Origin: Anderseniella sp.
GTDB taxonomy: Bacteria > Pseudomonadota > Alphaproteobacteria > Rhizobiales > Aestuariivirgaceae
Assembly: GCA_028289645.1 (NCBI GenBank)
Contig: JANQOK010000016.1
Span: 789,966-853,965, forward strand
Length of the DNA stretch: 64,000 nt
Direction: 5' to 3'
Part shown: positions 1 to 8,262 of the stretch, in pieces
Layout of the letters: the number at the start of each line of letters is the position of its first letter
How positions within the stretch are numbered: the first letter of the stretch is position 1
Notes under the pieces: generated by a model
The model's input: only the letters and a program-made list of their open reading frames with translations
Told to the model about the DNA's origin: nothing
Database searches by the model: none
Made by a program: the position numbers and the translations under genes

Positions 1-771
1 CTCCAGATTGGTGACCATGTTGGGCCGGCCGGAAATGCCATCGCCATCGGCATCGTCCGGATCGGCATTGGCGAGGATGTCAGTCGCCGAAATCGCTTCC
101 AGCAGGCCAAGGCCGATCATCTGGTTGGCAATGCGGGCTGACAGCCGGCTGTCCGGATGCAGTGCGCCATAGGCGAGATCGGCCAGATGCAGCCTCGGGC
201 GGCGCAGCATCACTGTCTCGCCACCTGACAGCTCGACCGCAAACTCTTCATAGTCAAGTTCAATACGCGCTTCCGGTTTGTGGCCCTGAATGGCGAAGTC
301 CTGAATCTGACCGCCATAGACCGGGTCCGGTTTCACCGGCGGGCTGTCGCCGGACGACGGGATGCCCACCCGCAGCAGCATGGAAACCGCGTTGTCAGAC
401 AGGCTTTCCGGCGGATGACCGCGGCCATCCTTCAAGTGGCAACGCTGGCAGGCACGGGCATTGTACAACGGCCCCAACCCATCTGAGGAGTTTGTAGAGG
501 CGGGAGCGGACACCCACAGCTTCTTGAAAATGCCGTTGCCGATCTTGAAATCAAACTCGCGCTCAAAGCTGATATTGCCGGATGCATGTGAAAACGCATT
601 GGCGTTGCTGGCAGTTCGGCGTGAGGTCGCCTTGCCGCCGGGCAGTTCTTCGCCCGGAACAAAGCCTGAGGGGCCGGCCCGCAGATCCGCGGGCTGTCCA
701 AGCAACGCCCAGCCAATGGCAGCCATGCCTGCCATGATCTGAAAGCGCCGGCGCCCGTTGCCTGCCGTCAT
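1..771 (-). CDS. Diheme oxidoreductase (DUF1111 / thiol-oxidoreductase family), 3' end outside the window
   Basis: This reading frame runs off the left edge, so about 257 N-terminal residues are visible. It starts with a basic, hydrophobic leader (residues 8-32) that looks like an export signal. A c-type heme motif CQRCH lies at residues 108-112, in the context 'GLGPLYNARACQRCH', which is typical of the DUF1111 family of diheme periplasmic proteins related to MauG and bacterial cytochrome c peroxidases. The second heme site would lie outside the window. Members of this family often sit beside imelysin genes in iron-regulated loci, as here. The ATG at 771 was chosen; an in-frame GTG at 777 would overlap the upstream stop as GTGA, so the gene is translationally coupled to the DUF2325 gene either way. 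Its substrate is unknown. Confidence 0.8.
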   Translation of the reverse strand, partial: MTAGNGRRRFQIMAGMAAIGWALLGQPADLRAGPSGFVPGEELPGGKATSRRTASNANAFSHASGNISFEREFDFKIGNGIFKKLWVSAPASTNSSDGLGPLYNARACQRCHLKDGRGHPPESLSDNAVSMLLRVGIPSSGDSPPVKPDPVYGGQIQDFAIQGHKPEARIELDYEEFAVELSGGETVMLRRPRLHLADLAYGALHPDSRLSARIANQMIGLGLLEAISATDILANADPDDADGDGISGRPNMVTNLE

Positions 772-773
772 CG

Positions 774-1988
774 TCACTGCCGGTGTTCGATTGCGCCTGC
801 GGAACTGCCGTTCAAACGAGAGGCGAGTTCTGCCAGCGCACGCTGAAACGTGGTGGTCCCCCGGGACGTTACCGGCATGAACGGTTTTTGCATCTTCTTG
901 CATAATTTCTTGGCCTTCAGACAAGCTTGATGATTGATGCAGTCGACGGGACAAATCACTGCGTCACATCGACTTATCAGGTCATCGATCAGATGGGCCG
1001 ACTGCTCCAGTCCGCCATCGTGGTGGAGCAGCGACACCCGGGCGGCCTCCGCCGCCCTGGTAATCTGCGGCACACTGGCCTGCTTGCCGCCGAGATACAG
1101 CACCGCCTTGCCGCACAACCCAACGACCGGATCAAACGTCGCAATCGACGATTGCATCGCCCTGGCGGGCCTAGACTTGCGCAGCTCAGTCAAGCGATGC
1201 TTCACCTGCTCCAGTTCATTGGCCAACTGACGCGCCCTGGTGCGCGCAGCAATCAGCGCGCGTTCCTGCTTTGCATTCAGCTTCGACAGTTTTCCCGTGT
1301 CTGGCGCTTCGGCCGACGCGGCGCGCTTCTGCAGCAGCGTCCGTGACCTGCCCAGTTCATCCTGCAGTTGCGCTATCCTGCCGTCGCGCTCATCAAGCGC
1401 ATCTCGCATCTGGCTCGACCAGCGCTCCTGCCGCCGCTCCATCTGGTCCACCCGGGCCTGCAACTCTGCCGCCGCCCCGACGATTTTCCGAGCCGTTCCA
1501 CCGAGCAGGTGAGACATCATGTGAACTTCACCAAAAATGCGGTTGCGCAGATCGTCCGGCACATGACGGTGAGAAATGATCGCCCAGTAGGCGCCGGCCA
1601 CAAACCCGTCATTGACCGCCGTATTCCAGAACTCGACTAGCCGGTCCTCTTCGGTGATGTTCGACACGCGCCGGACCAGGCCGCCATAGCGACCGTCCAG
1701 CATCTTCTCTATTGCCCGGGAGATATCACCCTGTTCACCCGCCTTGCGGACAAAGAAACCGTGTACATCGAAGGCACGGGCATCCGGCTCAATGTTGACA
1801 TTCCATTTGCGCGCGACCACCAGCAAATCTTCATGGGTCAGGCAAGTGCCGATGACCGAACAACACCAGTGACCCATTTCAGAAAGGCGAATGCGGCGGC
1901 CTTTCGGCCGGGCCGTCGCATTCTGCAAACCATCGCCTTCAAAAGCTTTTGCTTCAAAGTCAGACAATATCTGATGGCTACCGCACAT
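774..1988 (-). CDS. DUF2325 domain-containing protein
   Basis: The 404-residue protein has three parts. The N-terminal domain (about 1-165) carries the motif 'HWCCSVIGTC' near residue 40. A charged coiled coil covers about 170-265. The C-terminal DUF2325 domain (about 285-390) has 'VLYLGGK', 'LLHHDGG', 'CPVDCINHQAC' and 'KPFMPVTSRG'. From memory of the family, this architecture with SVIGTC is common in rhizobia and relatives. No enzymatic role is established, but the Cys/His clusters suggest metal or redox sensing. The gene starts 5 bp after the imelysin stop and its end overlaps the diheme gene, so it belongs to the same iron-linked operon. It could be a cytoplasmic iron or heme sensor; this is inference from context. 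Confidence 0.8.
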   Translation of the reverse strand: MCGSHQILSDFEAKAFEGDGLQNATARPKGRRIRLSEMGHWCCSVIGTCLTHEDLLVVARKWNVNIEPDARAFDVHGFFVRKAGEQGDISRAIEKMLDGRYGGLVRRVSNITEEDRLVEFWNTAVNDGFVAGAYWAIISHRHVPDDLRNRIFGEVHMMSHLLGGTARKIVGAAAELQARVDQMERRQERWSSQMRDALDERDGRIAQLQDELGRSRTLLQKRAASAEAPDTGKLSKLNAKQERALIAARTRARQLANELEQVKHRLTELRKSRPARAMQSSIATFDPVVGLCGKAVLYLGGKQASVPQITRAAEAARVSLLHHDGGLEQSAHLIDDLISRCDAVICPVDCINHQACLKAKKLCKKMQKPFMPVTSRGTTTFQRALAELASRLNGSSAGAIEHRQ

Positions 1989-1993
1989 TGCGG

Positions 1994-3262
1994 CTACTGG
2001 TTGACGGCGGACGGGTTGTCGAGGCTGTCGGATCCCTCGACCTCGATCTTGAGGTCGAGAGCTGCAACGACCTTTTCGATTGTGCGGGTCTGGGCCACCA
2101 GTGCGTCAATGGCGGCCTGGACGACCGCATTGCCCTCGGCATTGCCCTCACCGATCATCTGATCGTAGCTTTCGCCGCTTTCGGCTCGCTTGGCCAGAAC
2201 CTGCATCTTGGACACTGTGTCGGCGATCTTCTCACGCAGTTCAGTGTCCAGCGCGGCATCTTTTGCCTTGACCAGGTCAGAAAGGGCCGCGCCTTCAACG
2301 ACCGATCCGTCGGGACGCTGGTACTTGCCCAGGTAAACGTTCTGGATGCCTATGACATCGTACAGATGCGAGTTGTGGGTATTGTCGGAAAAACAGTCAT
2401 GCTCTTCTTCGGGATCATGCAGCAGCAGGCCCAGTTTCATCCGTTCACCGGCCAGTTCGCCGTATGACAGTGACCCCATGCCGGTGAGGATTGCCGTCAG
2501 GCCGGACTTTGCCTCGCCTTCCGCCAGGGTCTTGCGGGCAGCGCCGTCGCCTGTCCAGTTTGCGGCCATGTCTTCAAGGTCCTTGATCAGCAGGTCGGTG
2601 GCAGCCTGGAGATACTGAGCCCGGCGGTCACAATTGCCACCGGTGCAATTGGCAGTGTCGAAATCCGTGTGCGGGCGGCTGCCGGCGCCGGGTCCGGTGC
2701 CGTTATTGTCCTGGCCCCAGAGCAGAAACTCGATGGCGTGATAGCCTGTGGCCACATTTGCTTCCACGCCGCCCACTTCCTGCAGACTTTCCAGAACTTG
2801 CGGTGTGATGCTGGTCGCGTCGATCGTCTTGCCGCCGGCAGTGACGGTCTTGTTGGCAACCACATTGACGGTGTAGAACGGGTTTTCGTCCGAGCTGTCG
2901 CCATATCCGGCCGGATCGACATAGTCGATCAGACCCTCGTCAAGCGGCCAGGCATTCACCTTGCCTTCCCAGTCATCCACGATCGCATTGCCGAACCGGT
3001 ACACCTCGGTCTGCTGATAAGGCACACGGGCCGCAAGCCACGCGGTGCGCGCCGCGGCGAGATTTTCAGCCGACGGTGCCGCTACAAAGGCATCAACTGC
3101 CGTCTTGAGCGCCCGGGCCGAGGTCAAGGCGTCATCATATTTTGCAGCGGCGATGTCTGAGTATGTGGCAATTACCGATGCGGCATCAGAAGCCTTGGCG
3201 GCCTGCATTGGTGCAAACACCGCCAGGGCTGCAAGCGACGCGGTGATCAAGGTTTTTTTCAT
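1994..3262 (-). CDS. Imelysin-family iron-regulated protein (IrpA-like, peptidase M75 fold)
   Basis: This 422-residue exported protein has a clear Sec signal peptide (residues 1-24, cut near AKA-SD). The imelysin signature GxHxxE appears as 'GYHAIEFLLWGQD' at residues 173-185. A second conserved patch 'VYRFGNAIVDDWEGKVNAWPLDEG' occurs at about 87-110. Imelysins are periplasmic or surface proteins expressed under iron limitation and linked to iron or heme acquisition; peptidase activity is doubtful in most of them. The length fits the longer IrpA branch. It follows the Cys-rich gene by 13 bp and precedes DUF2325 by 5 bp, so all four genes are probably one transcript controlled from the ICE-like box at 3946-3960. 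Confidence 0.92.
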   Translation of the reverse strand: MKKTLITASLAALAVFAPMQAAKASDAASVIATYSDIAAAKYDDALTSARALKTAVDAFVAAPSAENLAAARTAWLAARVPYQQTEVYRFGNAIVDDWEGKVNAWPLDEGLIDYVDPAGYGDSSDENPFYTVNVVANKTVTAGGKTIDATSITPQVLESLQEVGGVEANVATGYHAIEFLLWGQDNNGTGPGAGSRPHTDFDTANCTGGNCDRRAQYLQAATDLLIKDLEDMAANWTGDGAARKTLAEGEAKSGLTAILTGMGSLSYGELAGERMKLGLLLHDPEEEHDCFSDNTHNSHLYDVIGIQNVYLGKYQRPDGSVVEGAALSDLVKAKDAALDTELREKIADTVSKMQVLAKRAESGESYDQMIGEGNAEGNAVVQAAIDALVAQTRTIEKVVAALDLKIEVEGSDSLDNPSAVNQ

Positions 3263-3275
3263 CTCATATATTCCT

Positions 3276-3842
3276 TCAGTTCAACTTGGGAAATTGCAGC
3301 ATTTCGGCCGACGGGCAGGCCGGGCAGATGGCATTGGACTTGCCGGTCAGTGCATCGAGCACGTCCTGACCGAGCGGAATGAAAAACAGGGCATGGGCGG
3401 TAAACGCGTCAGCCACCGCCTGACCGGCTGACAGCAGGCTTTTCAGATTTTCCGGATGGCATTGCGCGGCGTTGCCCAGCACCAGCCTGACGGCAACATC
3501 GGCCGCCGCGGCATCCTTTTTCTGCAGGCACACGATGAAGTTCAGTATCTGGCTTTCATCGTGACTGAGCCGGCGGCAGCCGTAAGGGAACAACGAGTAA
3601 GCGCGCGGTTCATACTTGCGCAACACGCGGACGAAGTACTGTACCTCCCCCAACAAACGGCGGGCACACACGGCGTCGACCTCCCGGCAATAGGTCTGCC
3701 AGGCGGTTTCCCAACACTCGATGTCACTGTAGTCGAAGCCCTCGATGGTGCAGCGCAGGCCGACCGTGAACAGCCGTTCCGGCTTGTTGTCCAGAACACG
3801 CTGAGCCCCGGCCTTCACCATATTTGCCTGATCGATACCCAT
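3276..3842 (-). CDS. Cys-rich protein of unknown function, first gene of the iron-linked operon
   Basis: This 188-residue predicted cytoplasmic protein has no signal peptide. Its notable content is cysteine: Cys residues are spaced through 'CWETAWQTYC', 'VDAVCARRL', 'PYGCRRL', 'IVCLQ' and 'AAQCHPEN', with a C-terminal 'CPACPS'. I dimly recall related proteins with a conserved 'PYGC' segment near rhizobial iron and heme genes, but I cannot name a family or a function. It is the first gene downstream of the ICE-like box, about 105 bp away, and is followed by imelysin after 13 bp. A role in binding iron, heme or an Fe-S cluster would fit the cysteines and the context, but that is inference. Confidence 0.75.
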   Translation of the reverse strand: MGIDQANMVKAGAQRVLDNKPERLFTVGLRCTIEGFDYSDIECWETAWQTYCREVDAVCARRLLGEVQYFVRVLRKYEPRAYSLFPYGCRRLSHDESQILNFIVCLQKKDAAAADVAVRLVLGNAAQCHPENLKSLLSAGQAVADAFTAHALFFIPLGQDVLDALTGKSNAICPACPSAEMLQFPKLN

Positions 3843-3945
3843 GACTGCACCAGTAGTTTAAATATCTGACTATTTTTGTCGGGTATCACTGATGTCGACA
3901 GGAGGTCAACTGAAAAGACTCGATTTATCTAATAAAAACAATATT

Positions 3946-3960
3946 TTAGAGTTATTCTAA
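3946..3960. promoter_or_regulatory. ICE-like (Irr) iron-responsive palindrome
   Basis: The sequence TTAGAGTTATTCTAA has perfect 5-bp arms (TTAGA/TCTAA) in an AT-rich setting. It closely resembles the iron control element bound by Irr in alphaproteobacteria (roughly TTTAGAA-N3-TTCTAAA). It lies about 105 bp upstream of the four-gene imelysin operon. Iron-dependent control is inferred from the motif and the genes it precedes. Confidence 0.6.
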
Positions 3961-4068
3961 TTATAGGGTGCCAGATAATCCGTAATTGGAACAACACGGT
4001 AACAGCCGCCGAGAGTGGTTCGTTGCCGGGTCCGGATGAATCGTCGCACACCGCTCATGGCCAGCGTT

Positions 4069-5253
4069 CTAGACCAGCGGCAGCCTGACAAACCGGCCCG
4101 GGTCTGCCGGGTTGTGGTACTTGTTCATGGCACCGTGATCGAGAAAATGCCGGTGCAGGAATTTCAGCTTGTCCTGCGACAGGGTTATGCCAAGCCCGGG
4201 CCCTTCCGGCACCCGCACGACATTGCTCTTCGGGCGGAACGGACCTTCCTCGATCACATCATGGGGCTGCATTCTGAGCAGCGACTGATTGGGCCGGGTG
4301 ATCCAGCTCTGCGAGGCGCACAGGTGCATGTAGGCGGCGGTCGCCACACCGCTGTCACCGGAGTAACACCAGAACCCGATACCCATCTTCTCGCATGCGC
4401 CGATGAACTTCAGCGTGGCAGCGAAGCCGCCATGTCCGGCGATGTTGGTGACGATGTTGTCCGGCACTCCCAGCGACACCGCCTTGGGAAAGTCGGTATT
4501 GTGGGACGAAAACGCCAGCCGCGTGTGCGGGCGCAGACGGGCCATGTCCTCATAGGTGCCGACCGGATCCTCCCAGCAGTCAATGCCAAGGTCTTCCAGT
4601 GCCGGTGCCATCATGCGCGCGGTGGCAACCGAATAGGCGTGATTGGAATCAACGCGCAGCACCGCGTCATCACCGACTGCTCGCCGGACAGCGCCGGCCA
4701 GGGCGATGGCGGCCGCAGGGTCGGCGTCGGACATCTTGCCTTCGAACATGGTGGAGCCGTGCTCCGCGCGCATGCGCATGCAGTAGTCAGCGACCGCCTC
4801 CGCACTTGCCTCACCACCCCTGCCATCCTGTTCGAGACGATAGGCAAAGTACTCGGTGAACGCGATGTCCTTGCGAACGGCTCCGCCCAGCAACTGGTAC
4901 AGCGGCTGGTTCCACACCTTGCCGCGCAAGTCCCACAACGCCATTTCAACACCACCCCAGATGGCCGTCAAGGCGAGCTCGGACACCGACTGCACGCCAC
5001 GTGTCGATGGCAGGCAGCGCAATTCGCAACCTGAGATGTCGATCGGATCGCACCCCGCCAGCGCCTCGGCAAAGGTGTTGTTGATGACATCTGCGGCAAC
5101 GGCGGAAGGCGCTTCTCCAATGCCGGTCAGGCCTTCGTCTGTTTCCACCTCGATGATGGTCTGGGTGAAGCCGGGCAAGGCGCCATAGGACCAGACATAG
5201 GCTGCTTCCAGCGGCACATTGACGGGTGTGGCGCGAACGCGGGTGATTTTCAT
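4069..5253 (-). CDS. Enolase-superfamily enzyme (mandelate racemase/muconate lactonizing type; glucarate-dehydratase-like features)
   Basis: This 394-residue protein has the usual N-terminal capping domain (about 1-130, 'MALWDLRGKVWNQPLYQLLGG') followed by the barrel. Metal-ligand strands are visible as 'RVDSNHAYS' (Asp), 'CWEDPVG' (Glu) and 'FSSHNTDFP', where an Asn may take the third position as in glucarate dehydratases. The usual KxK motif reads 'FEGKMS', so only the second Lys is present. The region that carries the His base in glucarate dehydratases reads 'CYSGDSG', so the chemistry may differ from dehydration of glucarate. The ATG at 5253 was preferred over an upstream in-frame start because it follows AAGGAAA. 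It is divergent from a TRAP operon, suggesting it acts on the imported hydroxy-acid. Confidence 0.82.
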   Translation of the reverse strand: MKITRVRATPVNVPLEAAYVWSYGALPGFTQTIIEVETDEGLTGIGEAPSAVAADVINNTFAEALAGCDPIDISGCELRCLPSTRGVQSVSELALTAIWGGVEMALWDLRGKVWNQPLYQLLGGAVRKDIAFTEYFAYRLEQDGRGGEASAEAVADYCMRMRAEHGSTMFEGKMSDADPAAAIALAGAVRRAVGDDAVLRVDSNHAYSVATARMMAPALEDLGIDCWEDPVGTYEDMARLRPHTRLAFSSHNTDFPKAVSLGVPDNIVTNIAGHGGFAATLKFIGACEKMGIGFWCYSGDSGVATAAYMHLCASQSWITRPNQSLLRMQPHDVIEEGPFRPKSNVVRVPEGPGLGITLSQDKLKFLHRHFLDHGAMNKYHNPADPGRFVRLPLV

Positions 5254-5372
5254 CAGGCGGTTTCCTTCAAGCTTGCCCGGTCCGGCAGACTGGGCAATAG
5301 TGCGACTTCGCTGCCTCATCCGCTATCGAGGCCGACAACAAGATCAACGACAATCCACAGGGAAGTTACAAC

Positions 5373-6368
5373 ATGAAACGCCTATTTGTATCGCTGATGG
5401 CCGCCTTGGCGGTTGCCGTCACCTCGGTGGCCGCGATGGCTGCCGACACAACGCTTCGCATCTCGCTGCAGTTGCCTCTGAAGAGCCATCTCGGCCAGAA
5501 TCTGGAGCTGTTCAAAGCTGAGGTTGAGAAGAACTCCGGCGGCAAGGTCGAGGTGCAGATCTACGATTCAGCCCAGCTCTACAAGGACAAGGAGGTGCCC
5601 CAGGCGGTGGGGTCCGGCTCCATTGAAATGGGTGTTGCCTCACTGACCCGGTTTGTCGGTGATGTGCCGGCCGTGGACATTTTCTACGTGCCGTTCCTGT
5701 TCAATTCAGAAGAGCTGGTGCGCAAGGCGGTGGCGCCGGGCAGTGCCGTCCGAGCCCCGATCGACGAGGCCATACTGGGCACAGGCTCACGGGTGCTGTG
5801 GTGGCAGGCCTATGGCGGCGCCATCCTGCTGTCCAAGGGCGCGCCGGTCAAAACACCCGATGACATGAAGAACAAGAAAGTGCGCGTGTTCGGCAAGACA
5901 CTCGGCGCCTTCACCGAAGCGGCCGGCGGCTCGCCAACCCTGATTTCCGGTTCGGAACAGTACCTCGCCTACCAGCGCGGCACGGTCGATATCGGCATGA
6001 CCGGCGTGTCCGGTGTCAAGTCACGCAAATTGTGGGAAGTCATGGACCACATTACCGTGACCAACCACGCCGACATCGAGTTCGTCGTACTGGTCAACGA
6101 GAAGTTCTGGCAGGGCCTGTCTGAAGACACCCGCAAGGTGATTTCCGATGCCGCGCTGAAAGCCGAAGTGACGGTCCGCGACAAGGTCAGCCAGATCGAG
6201 AAAGATGCCTACGCGGCGGCCAAGGAAAGCGGCATGACCATTTACACCCCAACCGACGATGAAGTGGCTGCCTGGAGGAAGACGGCGCAGCCGGTTATTG
6301 ACGGCTACAAGGCGGCTGCCGGGGATCTCGGCGCCAAAGTGCTGGAGGCCGCTCAGTCGCTGCAGTAG
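5373..6368 (+). CDS. TRAP transporter solute-binding protein (DctP family)
   Basis: This 331-residue periplasmic receptor has a Sec signal peptide (residues 1-23, ending AMA-AD). Typical DctP features include 'LGQNLELFKAEVEKNSGGKV' near residues 39-58 and the conserved 'GGAILLSKGAPVKTPDDMKNKKVRV' segment. 'RVFGKTLGAF' contains the Arg that usually binds the ligand carboxylate. These receptors pass carboxylates to the DctQM membrane pair, driven by a sodium gradient. The start is preceded by GGGAAG. It heads a four-gene run (receptor, small and large membrane subunits, lyase) and is divergent from the enolase-superfamily gene. The ligand cannot be read from sequence; a C4-C6 hydroxy- or branched dicarboxylate would fit the neighbouring lyase. 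Confidence 0.92.
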   Translation: MKRLFVSLMAALAVAVTSVAAMAADTTLRISLQLPLKSHLGQNLELFKAEVEKNSGGKVEVQIYDSAQLYKDKEVPQAVGSGSIEMGVASLTRFVGDVPAVDIFYVPFLFNSEELVRKAVAPGSAVRAPIDEAILGTGSRVLWWQAYGGAILLSKGAPVKTPDDMKNKKVRVFGKTLGAFTEAAGGSPTLISGSEQYLAYQRGTVDIGMTGVSGVKSRKLWEVMDHITVTNHADIEFVVLVNEKFWQGLSEDTRKVISDAALKAEVTVRDKVSQIEKDAYAAAKESGMTIYTPTDDEVAAWRKTAQPVIDGYKAAAGDLGAKVLEAAQSLQ

Positions 6369-6387
6369 ACGCCGCAAACTGACGGCC

Positions 6388-6429
6388 GGCCGGGATCCAG
6401 CGAACCGTTTCCGGTTTCCGATCCCGGCC
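6388..6429 (+). terminator. Nested hairpin between TRAP receptor and membrane-subunit genes
   Basis: A 10-bp perfect stem, GGCCGGGATC/GATCCCGGCC, encloses a smaller hairpin, AACCG-TTTC-CGGTT. No T-tract follows, so it more likely causes partial attenuation or protects the receptor mRNA 3' end than acts as a full terminator. Confidence 0.6.
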
Positions 6430-6474
6430 AAGGCCTGGTATTGATTTGACCTTCGTCTTTGCAGGGGGCATGGC

Positions 6475-6978
6475 GTGAACTTCGCAAACAGGACAATAGA
6501 CTGGCTGGGCACCGTCGGCGCCTGGCTGTTCTTTGCCACGGGCATGTTGCTGACCTGGGAAGTCGTGGCGCGCTATGTGTTTTCCGCACCAACCATCTGG
6601 GCTGCCGAGATATCGCAGATGTTCCTGATCTGGGGCATGTATGTCGCCCTGCCGCACACCATCGCCCGGCGCAAAAACATCAATATTGAACTGCTCCATG
6701 AACGACTGCCGGCCTGGGCACAACGGATCTGCGACCTGGTGACGATTGTGTTCACCGGTTTCTTCTGTGTCGTGGTGTTCTGGTTCGGCTGGGAAATCGC
6801 CTGGGACAGTTTCGTGCGCGGGCGCTCGACTGGCACCATGCTCAATATTCCGAACTGGTGGACCGAAATGGTCATCCCGCTGGGCTTCGGCCTGTCGGTG
6901 CTGGTGTGTGCGGCTGACCTGGTCAGGCTGGCGCGCGGCAAGCAATTGCCGGAACCGGACAGCGGCGGCGGCCACTAG
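6475..6978 (+). CDS. TRAP transporter small permease subunit (DctQ family)
   Basis: This 167-residue membrane protein has four hydrophobic segments (about residues 12-32, 48-66, 84-108 and 125-147), the DctQ pattern. The conserved 'WEVVARYVF' and 'LIWGMYVALPHTIARRKNINIELL' blocks are present. It pairs with the following DctM subunit to form the sodium-coupled membrane complex served by the receptor encoded upstream. The start is a GTG at 6475, preceded by a GGGGG-type ribosome-binding site in 'gcagggggcatggc'. The stop codon at 6976-6978 directly abuts the ATG of the large subunit, which implies coupled translation. Confidence 0.88.
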   Translation: MNFANRTIDWLGTVGAWLFFATGMLLTWEVVARYVFSAPTIWAAEISQMFLIWGMYVALPHTIARRKNINIELLHERLPAWAQRICDLVTIVFTGFFCVVVFWFGWEIAWDSFVRGRSTGTMLNIPNWWTEMVIPLGFGLSVLVCAADLVRLARGKQLPEPDSGGGH

Positions 6979-8253
6979 ATGACAACTGTCCTGATCCTTG
7001 TGGCGCTGTTCACCCTGCTTTTGATGCGGGTGCCGGTGGCGTTTGCGCTCGGCGGCCTGGGCCTCATGCTGCTGCTAATGGGCGGTTTCTCGCCGCTAAT
7101 GGCGCCGCAGAGCATGTTAGGCACCATCGACAATTTCGTGCTGCTGGCAGTGCCGCTGTTCCTGTTGATGTCCAACGTGCTGCTGAAAGGCGGCGTGGGC
7201 CGCGACCTGTTTGCAGCCGTCCAGGCCTGGGTCGGACACCTGCCCGGCGGCCTTGCCATCGCGACGGTGATTTCCTGCGGCATCTTCGCAGCCATCTCGG
7301 GCTCGTCGGTTGCCACAGCGGCGACCATCGGCACCGTCGCCATTCCGGAAATGAGCCAGCGCGGATATCCGAGACCCTTCGTGCTTGGCCTGCTGGCGGC
7401 CGGCGGCACACTTGGCATTCTGATCCCGCCGTCAATCCCGATGATCGTGTACGGGTTCATCACCGAGGAGTCGGTGATCAAGCTGTTCCTGGCCGGTATC
7501 GGGCCGGGCCTGATGCTGATGGCGCTGTTCATCGGGTTTTCGATGATCTATGCGTGGTTGTCGCCACAATGCCAGTCATCGCCCAAGGCGAGTTGGAGCG
7601 AACGGCGCAGCACGGGACTGCGTGCACTGCCGGCGCTGGGGCTGGCCGGGCTGATCATATGGGGCATTTACTGGGGCGTGTTCACGCCCACCGAGGCAGC
7701 GGCAATAGGCTTCGCTGCCTCGCTGATCATCACCGGTGTCATCCTGCGCACCCTGACCTGGGAAACCCTGAAGGAAGCGGTCACGCAGTCCATGGTGACA
7801 ACCGTCACCATCCTGCTGATCGTCGCCGGCGCCAAGGTGTTCGGCAAGGCGATTTCGCTGTACCGCATCCCGCAGGACGTGTCGTTCTTCATCTCGCAGA
7901 ACTTCTCCGAAGCCTGGCTGTTCATTCTGGTTGTCGGTGCGGTACTGGTGCTGATGGGGCTGTTCCTGGAAGCGCTGTCGATGATGCTGATCATGGTGCC
8001 GGTGCTGGCACCTTCGCTGCTCGGCCTCGGCATCGACCCGATCTGGTTCGGCGTGTTCTTCGTGATCATGATCGAGTGCGCCCTGATCACGCCGCCGGTG
8101 GGCCTGAACCTGTACGTGATACAGGCCGTCGGCAAGGCCTCCATGCAGGAGGTGGCGAAAGGCGTGTGGCCGTTTCTGAGCCTGATGCTGCTGACGGTGT
8201 TCCTGATCTACGAGTTCCCAGACCTTGCCATGTATATTCCGTTCAAACTTTGA
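6979..8253 (+). CDS. TRAP transporter large permease subunit (DctM family)
   Basis: This 424-residue polytopic protein has about 12 hydrophobic segments. Family signatures include 'MRVPVAFALGGLGLMLL' at the N-terminus, 'GSSVATAATIGTVAIPEM', 'GGTLGILIPPSIPMIVYG' and 'FTPTEAAAIGFAASL'. It is the transport subunit of the sodium/carboxylate TRAP system and starts immediately after the DctQ stop. The usual length for the family is 420-440, so it looks intact. The lyase gene follows after 9 bp, so import and metabolism of the ligand are probably coexpressed. Confidence 0.93.
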   Translation: MTTVLILVALFTLLLMRVPVAFALGGLGLMLLLMGGFSPLMAPQSMLGTIDNFVLLAVPLFLLMSNVLLKGGVGRDLFAAVQAWVGHLPGGLAIATVISCGIFAAISGSSVATAATIGTVAIPEMSQRGYPRPFVLGLLAAGGTLGILIPPSIPMIVYGFITEESVIKLFLAGIGPGLMLMALFIGFSMIYAWLSPQCQSSPKASWSERRSTGLRALPALGLAGLIIWGIYWGVFTPTEAAAIGFAASLIITGVILRTLTWETLKEAVTQSMVTTVTILLIVAGAKVFGKAISLYRIPQDVSFFISQNFSEAWLFILVVGAVLVLMGLFLEALSMMLIMVPVLAPSLLGLGIDPIWFGVFFVIMIECALITPPVGLNLYVIQAVGKASMQEVAKGVWPFLSLMLLTVFLIYEFPDLAMYIPFKL

Positions 8254-8262
8254 GAGTCTCAG

